Part shown: one piece after another, positions 1 through 5,389 of the stretch | Layout: each line of letters starts with the position of its first letter | How positions within the stretch are numbered: position 1 is the first letter of the stretch | Source: Acidimangrovimonas sp. | Lineage (GTDB): Bacteria; Pseudomonadota; Alphaproteobacteria; Rhodobacterales; Rhodobacteraceae | Direction: 5' to 3' | Assembly: GCA_030147905.1 (NCBI GenBank) | Contig: JASBUM010000627.1 | Coordinates: 1 to 7,408, forward strand | DNA length: 7,408 bases | Translations under genes and position numbers: made by a program | Notes under the pieces: generated by a model | The model's database searches: none | Told to the model about the DNA's origin: nothing | Seen by the model: only the letters and a program-made list of their open reading frames with translations

Positions 1-1167
1 CTGGCCGGCCTTCTGCCGCGCCGCCTGCAGCGCGCGCCACTTGGCCACGTTGCGGTTGTGTTCGGCCAAGGTCTCGGCAAAGGCATGGCCGCCGGTGCCA
101 TTGGCCACGAAATACAGATACTTGGTATCCGCCGGGTGAAGCGCGGCCTCGATGCTGGCGGCACCGGGGTTGGCGATCGGGGTCGGCGGCAGGCCGGGGA
201 AGACATAGGTGTTGTAGCGGTTCACGCGCGAACGCAGCTCGCTCTGACGCAGGCCACGGCCCAGCGTGCCCTTGCCCTTGGTGATGCCATAGATCACCGC
301 CGGGTCGGTCTGCAACCTGATCCCCTTGTCCAGCCGGTTGAGAAACACCGAGGCCACCAGCGGACGTTCTTTCGGGAGGCCGGTTTCCTTCTCGATCAGC
401 GACGCCATGATCAGCGCCTGTTCGGGATCCTTGTAGGGCAATCCCTTGGCCCGACCGGCCCAGAGCCGCGCCAACGTCGCCTTCTGGCGGGCCTGCATCT
501 GCGCGATCAGCGCGCTGCGGGTCTCTTTCGGGGTGATCTCGTAGCTTTCGGGCGCAAGGCTGCCCTCGGGCGGCACATCGGGCGCCTTGCCCTTCATGAA
601 ATCGGCCGACTTCAGCGCGTTGACCACCTGCCAGCTGGTGACGCCCTCGGCGAGGATGATACGCAGCCGCACATCGGGCAGCTTCTCGGCATCCAGATAG
701 GCCTGCGGCGCCTTGGCCCCGGGCTGGGTGGGGTCGAACTTGGCCTCTTCGCGCATCGTGTCGGTGACGGGATCAAGCGTGCGCACGATCATCTCGGCAT
801 CGGTGACCCCGATGCGATAGTTGATCTCGGTGCCGCAGGTGCTCTGTCCGCCGCGGGTGATGATCTCGACGATCTGGGCCATGGAGGCGCCCTTCGGCAT
901 GAGGTAGGAGCCGAACTTCAGCGCCCTGCCCTTGCCGCCGTATTCCGCGCCCAGCCGGAACACGAGCGCGTTGTCGATCACCCCTTCCTTCTCCAGCCGC
1001 TTGCTGACGGCGGCCAGCGAATCGCCACGCTCGATCCGGGTGCAGATCGGCTTGGACAGCGGTCCCGGACCGTTATAGCTGCGCTCGCCCCATGTCACCA
1101 CGCCCAGAACCGCGATCAACGCCAGGGTGAAGACGGTCAGCGCGTTGGAGGCGAGCGAGCGCCACAT
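1..1167 (-). CDS. mltG: Endolytic peptidoglycan transglycosylase MltG (YceG family), C-terminus at or just beyond the edge
   Basis: Inner-membrane lytic transglycosylase that cuts nascent glycan strands in the periplasm and is thought to set strand length. The 389 codons visible are near full family length, so only a few residues and the stop should be missing. Seen: a short cytoplasmic start (MWRSLASN), one membrane helix at about residues 9-26, a LysM-like region at about 42-105 (ICTRIERGDSLAAVSKRLE onward), then the YceG catalytic domain. The signature IEKET lies at residues 258-262; the catalytic Glu known from E. coli MltG falls in this motif, here most likely Glu259. The downstream RLQTDPAVIYG and HPADTKYLYFVA motifs are also typical. 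The ATG overlaps the fabF stop by one base (TGATG) and has only a weak ribosome binding site, so translation is probably coupled to fabF. The family call is firm; the end is not visible. Confidence 0.95.
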   Translation of the reverse strand, partial: MWRSLASNALTVFTLALIAVLGVVTWGERSYNGPGPLSKPICTRIERGDSLAAVSKRLEKEGVIDNALVFRLGAEYGGKGRALKFGSYLMPKGASMAQIVEIITRGGQSTCGTEINYRIGVTDAEMIVRTLDPVTDTMREEAKFDPTQPGAKAPQAYLDAEKLPDVRLRIILAEGVTSWQVVNALKSADFMKGKAPDVPPEGSLAPESYEITPKETRSALIAQMQARQKATLARLWAGRAKGLPYKDPEQALIMASLIEKETGLPKERPLVASVFLNRLDKGIRLQTDPAVIYGITKGKGTLGRGLRQSELRSRVNRYNTYVFPGLPPTPIANPGAASIEAALHPADTKYLYFVANGTGGHAFAETLAEHNRNVAKWRALQAARQKAGQ

Positions 1168-2429
1168 CAGCGGTCGATCCGGCCCAGCACCAGCGACGCA
1201 TTGGTGCCGCCGAAGCCGAAGGAATTGGACAGGGCAACCGCGATCTCTCGCCGCCGCGCCGTCTTCGGCGCGAGGTCGAGACGGGGCGTCACCGCCGGAT
1301 TGTCGAGATTGATCGTCGGCGGCGCGACCTGATCGCGGATCGCGAGCGTGCAGAAGATCGCCTCGACCGCGCCGGCAGCACCCAGCAGATGCCCGATCGA
1401 GCTTTTGGTCGAGGACATCGTGGCCTTGTCCGCCGCCGGACCCAAGAGCCGCTCCACCGCCGCCAGTTCGATCGTATCGGCCATGGTCGAGGTGCCATGG
1501 GCGTTGATGTAATCGATCCGGTCGGCATCGAGCCCGGCGCGCGCCAGCGCCGCCGCCATGGCGCGATAGCCGCCCTCGCCATCCTCGGAAGGCGCGGTGA
1601 TGTGATAGGCATCGCCCGACAGGCCATAGCCCAGCACCTCGGCATAGATCCTGGCGCCACGGGCACGGGCATGCTCAAGCTCTTCGAGCACCACGACACC
1701 GGCCCCCTCGCCCATGACGAAGCCGTCGCGGTCGGCATCATAGGGGCGGCTTGCGGCCTGGGGATCGTCGCCGCGCTTCGTCGACAGCGCCTTGCACGCG
1801 TTGAAGCCGGCGATCCCGATCTCCGAGATCGGACTTTCGGCGCCGCCCGCCACCATCACATCGGCATCGCCCCACTGAATGAGCCGCGCCGCGTCCCCGA
1901 TCGCATGGGCGCCCGTCGAACAGGCCGTGACCACGGCGTGGTTCGGCCCCTTGAAGCCGAAGCGGATCGAGACCTGGCCGGAAATCAGGTTGATCAGCGC
2001 GCCGGGGATGAAGAAGGGCGAGACCCGGCGCGGCCCACGTTCCTTGAGAAGCACCGCGGTCTCGGCGATCGAGGTCAGCCCCCCGATCCCCGAGCCGATC
2101 ATCACCCCGGTGCGCAGCTTCTCGGCCTCGGCCGGCGCCTCCCAGCCGGCGTCCTGCACCGCCTGGATCGCCGCCGTCATGCCGTAAAGGATGAAATCAT
2201 CGACCTTGCGTTGATCTTTCGGCTCCATCCACTCGTCTGGATTGAACGTGCCGTCCGTGCCGTCGCCGCGCGGGATCTCGCAGGCATAGCTCGTGGCCAG
2301 ATGTCCGGCATCGAACCGGGTGATCGGCCCGGCCCCGGATTGCCCCTCCAGAAGGCGTCGCCAGGTGTCCTCGACCCCACAGGCCAGCGGTGAAACCATC
2401 CCCAGACCCGTGATCACCACGCGACGCAT
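1167..2429 (-). CDS. fabF: 3-oxoacyl-[acyl-carrier-protein] synthase II (FabF)
   Basis: Condensing enzyme of type II fatty-acid synthesis in the cytoplasm: it joins malonyl-ACP to acyl-ACP with loss of CO2 and extends the chain by two carbons. The product is 420 residues, the usual length. The thiolase-fold triad is complete: Cys170 in VVTACSTGAH, His311 in NAHGTST and His347 in SSIGHLLGAAG, with the conserved Lys342 before it. The C-terminal NSFGFGGTNASLVL motif is present. Start choice: the frame stays open upstream, but the family begins MRRVVITGLG, and the purine-rich AGAGGGG lies about 8 bases before the ATG at 2429. The in-frame ATG at 2435 would leave only 2-3 bases, so it is less likely. 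It follows acpP, as in many bacteria, but after a 367-base gap, so it probably has its own promoter. It leads into mltG by overlap. Confidence 0.97.
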   Translation of the reverse strand: MRRVVITGLGMVSPLACGVEDTWRRLLEGQSGAGPITRFDAGHLATSYACEIPRGDGTDGTFNPDEWMEPKDQRKVDDFILYGMTAAIQAVQDAGWEAPAEAEKLRTGVMIGSGIGGLTSIAETAVLLKERGPRRVSPFFIPGALINLISGQVSIRFGFKGPNHAVVTACSTGAHAIGDAARLIQWGDADVMVAGGAESPISEIGIAGFNACKALSTKRGDDPQAASRPYDADRDGFVMGEGAGVVVLEELEHARARGARIYAEVLGYGLSGDAYHITAPSEDGEGGYRAMAAALARAGLDADRIDYINAHGTSTMADTIELAAVERLLGPAADKATMSSTKSSIGHLLGAAGAVEAIFCTLAIRDQVAPPTINLDNPAVTPRLDLAPKTARRREIAVALSNSFGFGGTNASLVLGRIDR

Positions 2430-2461
2430 CGGCATTTCCCCTCTCAGCCAGAATCCGGGCA

Positions 2462-2490
2462 GAGATACACGCCCCTTCCCGCATTCGCAA
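2462..2490 (-). promoter_or_regulatory. Possible fabF promoter
   Basis: Read on the minus strand, TTGCGA (2490-2485) and TATCTC (2467-2462) are separated by 17 bases, about 30 bases upstream of the fabF ATG. Both hexamers match the sigma-70 consensus only in part (TTGnnA, TATnnn). The position and spacing are right, and the long gap after acpP makes a fabF promoter likely, but this specific site is a guess by eye. Confidence 0.3.
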
Positions 2491-2527
2491 CACAGGAGCG
2501 CGGCGGCAAGCGCCTGCGGCGCGCACC

Positions 2528-2583
2528 CGCCGGGCACCGACCCGGCGCCGGCATCCGGACATTGCGCCCCGGAGCGGGGGCGC
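2528..2583. repeat. Two strong inverted repeats in the acpP-fabF gap
   Basis: Within the 367-base non-coding stretch 2430-2796 are two perfect 7-bp stems with 6-base loops: CGCCGGG/CCCGGCG (2528-2547) and GCGCCCC/GGGGCGC (2564-2583). Two smaller ones lie beyond them: TTTT/AAAA around CGC (2603-2613) and GGTCC/GGACC (2620-2633). None is followed by a clear T tract. In DNA this GC-rich some stems arise by chance, so the role, if any, is unknown. I see no credible gene in the gap; the open frames crossing it are unlike any family I know. Confidence 0.45.
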
Positions 2584-2716
2584 GGGTCGCGCGAATGCAG
2601 TGTTTTCGCAAAAGCCGTGGGTCCAAACGGACCGCCGATGCCTGCGCCCCGTCGCGGCCGCGGGCACGCCGCACATGTTGTTGCCGTGCAACGGCGCCGG
2701 CGGATTCCACGCGACA

Positions 2717-2766
2717 CGGAAACGGAGAACGGCGCCCCGCAAGGCGCCGTCGGATACCCGTTTCCG
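2717..2766 (-). terminator. Composite hairpin downstream of acpP, likely terminator or 3' stabiliser
   Basis: It begins about 30 bases after the acpP stop on the minus strand. The outer arms CGGAAACGG (2717-2725) and CCGTTTCCG (2758-2766) are exact inverted copies of 9 bp. Inside them, ACGGCGCC (2729-2736) and GGCGCCGT (2743-2750) form a perfect 8-bp stem with a 6-base loop. The side gaps are 3 and 7 bases. The inner stem alone is followed by TCTCCGTTTCC, a weak T-rich run that is itself part of the outer arm, so the two stems could act in succession. It would fit termination or RNA protection after a highly expressed gene. Confidence 0.6.
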
Positions 2767-2796
2767 CTTGTCGCGCGTCTGGCGCGCGCGCCGGTC

Positions 2797-3030
2797 TCAG
2801 GCCGCTTCGGAGATGAATTTCACCGCATCGCCGAAGGTCTGGATCGTCTCGGCGGCGTCATCGGGGATCTCGATGCCGAACTCTTCCTCGAAGGCCATGA
2901 CCAGCTCGACCGTGTCCAGGCTGTCGGCGCCCAGATCGTCGATGAACGAGGCATTCTCGGTCACCTTGTCCTCTTCCACGCCCAGATGCTCGACGACGAT
3001 CTTTTTCACGCGGCTCGCGATGTCGCTCAT
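2797..3030 (-). CDS. acpP: Acyl carrier protein
   Basis: Small acidic carrier that holds the growing acyl chain on a 4'-phosphopantetheine arm and delivers it to FabD, FabG, FabF and the acyltransferases. The 77 residues are the usual length. Ser37 in the DSL motif ([12 protein letters not shown]) is the site of arm attachment by AcpS. The surrounding acidic helix II ([16 protein letters not shown]) is the face that docks with partner enzymes. Start: ATG at 3030 with GAGGAA ending 5 bases before it, and the family start [12 protein letters not shown]. It stands 237 bases after fabG with its own apparent promoter and is followed by a large hairpin, so it is probably transcribed as a short unit as well as, or instead of, with its neighbours. 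That fits the high demand for this protein. Confidence 0.98.
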   Translation of the reverse strand: MSDIASRVKKIVVEHLGVEEDKVTENASFIDDLGADSLDTVELVMAFEEEFGIEIPDDAAETIQTFGDAVKFISEAA

Positions 3031-3049
3031 GTCAGTTCCTCATACGTTT

Positions 3050-3063
3050 CGGGGCAGACCCCG
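3050..3063 (-). repeat. Small hairpin in the acpP leader
   Basis: CGGGG/CCCCG form a 5-bp stem with a 4-base loop (TCTG on the RNA strand). It lies about 10 bases upstream of the acpP ribosome binding site and leaves that site exposed. It could stabilise the 5' leader or do nothing; no further evidence. Confidence 0.35.
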
Positions 3064-3125
3064 TTCTTCTCTGTCCCATGCTCGTTCGAGCGGCTCATCC
3101 CCGCTTTCGCAAGGTCCTCGGTCCT

Positions 3126-3137
3126 GCTTGCGCAAGC
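3126..3137. repeat. 12-bp palindrome GCTTGCGCAAGC in the acpP leader
   Basis: This is a perfect palindrome. Its core TTGCGCAA (3128-3135) occurs again at 3203-3210, in the spacer of the proposed acpP promoter, exactly 75 bases away. Paired palindromes around a promoter are typical of a repressor operator, but GC-rich chance is a real alternative. Confidence 0.4.
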
Positions 3138-3187
3138 CCCCCCGAAGCGTGGGCTCACGCGCGCGCCTCGTGGTACGATCTGCGCCG

Positions 3188-3215
3188 CCTATAGCACGTT
3201 CTTTGCGCAAGGCAA
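3188..3215 (-). promoter_or_regulatory. Probable acpP promoter
   Basis: On the minus strand, TTGCCT (3215-3210) and TATAGG (3193-3188) are 16 bases apart; the -10 is preceded by C, giving the CTATAG form common in alphaproteobacteria. The transcript would start near 3181 and carry a leader of about 150 bases. The spacer contains the palindrome TTGCGCAA. This is the most AT-rich, promoter-like spot between fabG and acpP. Confidence 0.5.
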
Positions 3216-3267
3216 ACGCTTTCCGGCAGCCCCCGCGCGCGGTCCGCGCCGGCCCGCCAGCGACCGG

Positions 3268-4005
3268 CTAGATCATCGCCATCCCGCCGTTGACATGCAG
3301 CGTGGCGCCGGTGACATAGCCCGCTTCCGCGCTTGCAAGATAGAGGACCGCGGCCGCGACATCCTCGGCCGCGCCCATCCGTCCGGCGGGGATCTGGTCG
3401 CGGATTCGGGCCTTCTGATCGTCGTTGAGCTTGTCGGTCATCGCCGTCTCGATGAAGCCGGGCGCCACGCAGTTGACGGTGACGCCGCGACTGGCGACCT
3501 CGGCGGCAAGGCTCTTGGACATGCCCACCAGCCCGGCCTTGGCGGCGGCATAATTGCCCTGCCCGGGATTGCCGGTCGTGCCGACCACCGAAGTGATGTT
3601 GACGATCCGCCCCCAGCGCGCCTTCATCATGCCGCGCAGCACGCCCCGGCTCAGCCGGAAGGCGGCGCCGAGGTTGATGTCCAGCACCTGCTGCCAGTCG
3701 GCATCCGACATGCGCATGAACAGCCCGTCACGGGTGATGCCCGCGTTGTTGACCAGGATGTCGACCGCGCCCATCGCCTCGGCCGCAGCCTTCGGCAGGG
3801 CCTCGACAGCCGCCGCGTCGCCCAGATCGCAGGGCAGCGCATGCGCCCGCGCGCCCAGTTCGGCGGCCAGCGCGGCCAGCGGCTCGGCCCGTGTGCCCGA
3901 CAGCGCCACCGCCGCGCCGCGCGCATGCAGCGCCCGCGCGATCGCGCCCCCGATACCGCCCGAGGCGCCGGTGACCAGCGCCGATTTTCCATTCAGATCA
4001 AACAT
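3268..4005 (-). CDS. fabG: 3-oxoacyl-[acyl-carrier-protein] reductase (FabG)
   Basis: NADPH-dependent reductase of the short-chain dehydrogenase family. It reduces 3-oxoacyl-ACP to 3-hydroxyacyl-ACP, the first reduction in each FAS II cycle. The product is 245 residues, the normal length. Seen: the nucleotide-binding TGASGGIG at residues 12-19, NNAG at 86-89, Asn111 in DINL, and the catalytic Ser139, Tyr152 and Lys156 (NITSVVGTTG, then GNYAAAKAG). PGFIETAMTD and the C-terminal YVTGATLHVNGGMAMI are typical of true FabG rather than a generic dehydrogenase. Start: ATG at 4005 with a GGAGAGGG ribosome binding site just before it. It lies 125 bases after fabD on the same strand, so the two are probably co-transcribed. 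The placement among FAS II genes supports the specific name. Confidence 0.97.
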   Translation of the reverse strand: MFDLNGKSALVTGASGGIGGAIARALHARGAAVALSGTRAEPLAALAAELGARAHALPCDLGDAAAVEALPKAAAEAMGAVDILVNNAGITRDGLFMRMSDADWQQVLDINLGAAFRLSRGVLRGMMKARWGRIVNITSVVGTTGNPGQGNYAAAKAGLVGMSKSLAAEVASRGVTVNCVAPGFIETAMTDKLNDDQKARIRDQIPAGRMGAAEDVAAAVLYLASAEAGYVTGATLHVNGGMAMI

Positions 4006-4042
4006 GTCCCTCTCCCCTTCGGGTATCGTCTTCGGGTCGCGG

Positions 4043-4066
4043 CATCGACGCGGGCATCGACGCGGG
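4043..4066. repeat. Two tandem copies of a 12-bp unit in the fabD-fabG gap
   Basis: CATCGACGCGGG is repeated exactly at 4043-4054 and 4055-4066, about 40-60 bases upstream of the fabG start. A 12-bp perfect duplication may be a slippage product; no motif in it is recognised. Confidence 0.6.
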
Positions 4067-4087
4067 CGGCGCCGCGCGCGCGCCCTT

Positions 4088-4105
4088 GCCGGCCCGACGG
4101 CCGGC
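4088..4105 (-). repeat. 7-bp inverted repeat after fabD
   Basis: GCCGGCC and GGCCGGC flank a 4-base loop, starting about 25 bases after the fabD stop. On the RNA strand it is followed by AAGGGCG, not by U, so it is not a convincing intrinsic terminator. It may trim or stabilise the fabD message within a fabD-fabG transcript. Confidence 0.4.
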
Positions 4106-4130
4106 GCCCGGATCCGTGGCTGGCGCGTCC

Positions 4131-5075
4131 CTAGGCGGCCACGGCCGCGAGTGCCGCTGCGGCCTCGTCGGGCGTGCCGATGGTCCGCGTCGCGATCGAA
4201 CGGTCGATCCGCCGGATCATTCCCGAAAGGGCCTTGCCGGCACCGATCTCCCAGGCCTCGTCGACGCCGGCAGCGGCCATCCAGGCCACGCTTTCACGCC
4301 AGCGCACGGCGCCGGTGACCTGCTCGACCAGCAGGTCGCGGATCACCGCCGGATTGCGCACCGCCTCGGCACGGACATTGGCCACCAGCGGCACCCGCGG
4401 CGCCTCGATGACGACGGCGGCCAGCGCCTCGGCCATCACGGCGGCGGCGGGCTGCATCAGCGCGCAATGGAAAGGCGCGCTCACCGGCAGCATCACCGCG
4501 CGCCGCGCGCCGCGCGCCTGGGCCAGCGCAACCGCGCGTTCCACCGCCTCGCGATGGCCCGATACCACGACCTGCGCCGGATCGTTGTCATTGGCGGCCT
4601 GACAGACCTGGCCCTGTGCGGCCTCGGCCGCAACCTCGGCCGCGGTCTCGTAGTCGAGCCCCAGGAGCGCCGCCATCGCGCCAAGCCCGACCGGAACCGC
4701 CTCCTGCATGGCCCGCCCGCGCACCCGCAACAGCCGCGCCGTGTCGGCAAGCCCCAGCGCGCCCGCAGCGCAGAGCGCCGAATATTCGCCCAGTGAATGA
4801 CCGGCGACAAAGGCCGCGGCCTCTTCCAGCACCAGCCCCTCGGCCTCGAGCGCCCGCAGGGCCGCGATCGAGGTCGCCATCAAGGCGGGCTGGGCGTTGG
4901 CCGTCAGCGTCAGCGTCTCGGCGTCCTCGCCCCAGATTATCGCCGAGAGCTTGTCCTCGAGCGCGTCGTCCACCTCCTCGAACACCGCGCGCGCTGCGGG
5001 ATAGGCCTCGGCCAGGGCCCGGCCCATGCCGGGGGTCTGGGCGCCTTGCCCGGGGAATACGAATGCTCGGCTCAT
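4131..5075 (-). CDS. fabD: Malonyl-CoA:ACP transacylase (FabD)
   Basis: Moves the malonyl group from coenzyme A to AcpP, giving the extender unit used by FabF. The product is 314 residues, matching the family. Seen: the N-terminal FPGQGAQ with Gln10 of the oxyanion hole, the nucleophile Ser94 in GHSLGEYSA, the substrate-binding Arg in the LRVRGRAMQEA segment (about 119-121), the catalytic His203 in SAPFHC, and Gln252 in the EQVTGAVRW segment. The C-terminal EIGAGKALSGMIRRI is also typical. Start: the frame is open for 200 bases upstream through repeats, but the ATG at 5075 gives the family start MSRAFVFPGQG and has AGGAGAG about 4-5 bases before it. It is the first gene of the FAS II group here; a promoter is visible about 30 bases upstream. 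Confidence 0.97.
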   Translation of the reverse strand: MSRAFVFPGQGAQTPGMGRALAEAYPAARAVFEEVDDALEDKLSAIIWGEDAETLTLTANAQPALMATSIAALRALEAEGLVLEEAAAFVAGHSLGEYSALCAAGALGLADTARLLRVRGRAMQEAVPVGLGAMAALLGLDYETAAEVAAEAAQGQVCQAANDNDPAQVVVSGHREAVERAVALAQARGARRAVMLPVSAPFHCALMQPAAAVMAEALAAVVIEAPRVPLVANVRAEAVRNPAVIRDLLVEQVTGAVRWRESVAWMAAAGVDEAWEIGAGKALSGMIRRIDRSIATRTIGTPDEAAAALAAVAA

Positions 5076-5103
5076 CGTCTCTCCTGTGGTCGTCCGCGCC
5101 CCG

Positions 5104-5132
5104 GGAATAGCGCCAAGCGTCGCGCGTTGCAA
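5104..5132 (-). promoter_or_regulatory. Probable fabD promoter, -35 inside the tandem repeat
   Basis: On the minus strand, TTGCAA (5132-5127) and TATTCC (5109-5104) are exactly 17 bases apart. The transcript would start near 5097, leaving a leader of about 22 bases with the ribosome binding site. The -35 hexamer belongs to the unit of the 30-bp tandem repeat nearest to fabD; the other copies lack a matching -10. Confidence 0.5.
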
Positions 5133-5252
5133 TCGCGCGCGTCCACAAGCGTCTCGCGTTGCAATCGCGCGCATCCAGATGACAGGCGTTGCAATCGGGC
5201 GCATCCAGATGACATGCGTCGCGAGCGCGCGCAACGCGGGACTCGCGTTGCG
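5124..5252. repeat. Decaying ~30-bp tandem repeat upstream of fabD
   Basis: Units begin at 5124, 5156, 5186, 5216 and 5245, giving spacings of 32, 30, 30 and 29 bases. The 17-mer GCGTTGCAATCGCGCGC is identical at 5124-5140 and 5156-5172. Units 2 and 3 agree at 28 of 30 positions, ending in CATCCAGATGACA. Units 4 and 5 are degenerate. The match extends upstream of unit 1 as AAGCGTCGC (5116) against AAGCGTCTC (5147). Each good unit carries the palindromic core TTGCAA. Because the unit is three-base periodic, several frames stay open and read as 10-residue repeats, but none resembles a protein. It could be a multi-site operator or simple slippage. Confidence 0.85.
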
Positions 5253-5280
5253 GACCTGCGCGGCAGGCACCGGCACATCG

Positions 5281-5327
5281 GCTGGGGTATCGGCCCGCTG
5301 GGGTATCGGCCGGCGCGGGTATCGGCC
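5281..5327. repeat. Three tandem copies of a 16-bp repeat
   Basis: GCTGGGGTATCGGCC occurs exactly at 5281-5295 and 5297-5311, and as GCGCGGGTATCGGCC at 5313-5327, with an exact period of 16 bases. The core GGGTATCGGCC is unchanged in all three. It lies between the hairpin after the prepilin-like gene and the 30-bp repeat, within the 314-base non-coding stretch 5076-5389. A non-triplet period argues against coding. No known binding motif is recognised. Confidence 0.85.
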
Positions 5328-5333
5328 GAACGT

Positions 5334-5374
5334 GCCTTCCCGGCGGGCCTGCCGTGCGCGCCCGCCGGGAAGGC
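5334..5374 (-). terminator. 14-bp inverted repeat after the prepilin-like gene, probable terminator
   Basis: GCCTTCCCGGCGGG (5334-5347) and CCCGCCGGGAAGGC (5361-5374) are exact inverted copies around a 13-base loop. The structure starts 15 bases after the stop of the minus-strand gene 5390-5848. There is no T tract, so it is not a textbook intrinsic terminator, but the length of the perfect stem makes a transcript-end or protective role likely. Confidence 0.6.
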
Positions 5375-5389
5375 GCGTTCAGGGCGCGA

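Noticed and set aside
58..1332. Long plus-strand open frame of 424 codons opposite mltG
   Set aside because: It is the antisense shadow of mltG and the fabF 3' end; the product resembles no family I know and high GC content keeps antisense frames open.
2430..2717. N-terminal extension of FabF by about 96 residues (frame open to 2717)
   Set aside because: The extension is Arg/Cys/Pro-rich translation of GC-rich intergenic DNA, while the family start MRRVVITGLG and a good ribosome binding site point to 2429.
2293..4134. 613-codon plus-strand open frame across fabF, acpP and fabG
   Set aside because: It is antisense to three clear genes and to two intergenic regions full of regulatory signals.
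5124..5252. CRISPR array
   Set aside because: The 30-bp units are directly adjacent with no unique spacers, and no cas genes are visible.
5076..5276. N-terminal extension of FabD through the tandem repeats (10-residue protein repeats such as IATPVIWMRA)
   Set aside because: The repeats are open in several frames because the unit is 30 bp. FabD starts MSRAFVFPGQG at 5075 with a ribosome binding site, and the proposed promoter lies inside the extension.
5281..5327. Plasmid-type iterons/origin of replication
   Set aside because: There are only three short copies, with no rep gene, DnaA-box cluster or AT-rich melting region, in a chromosomal housekeeping locus.
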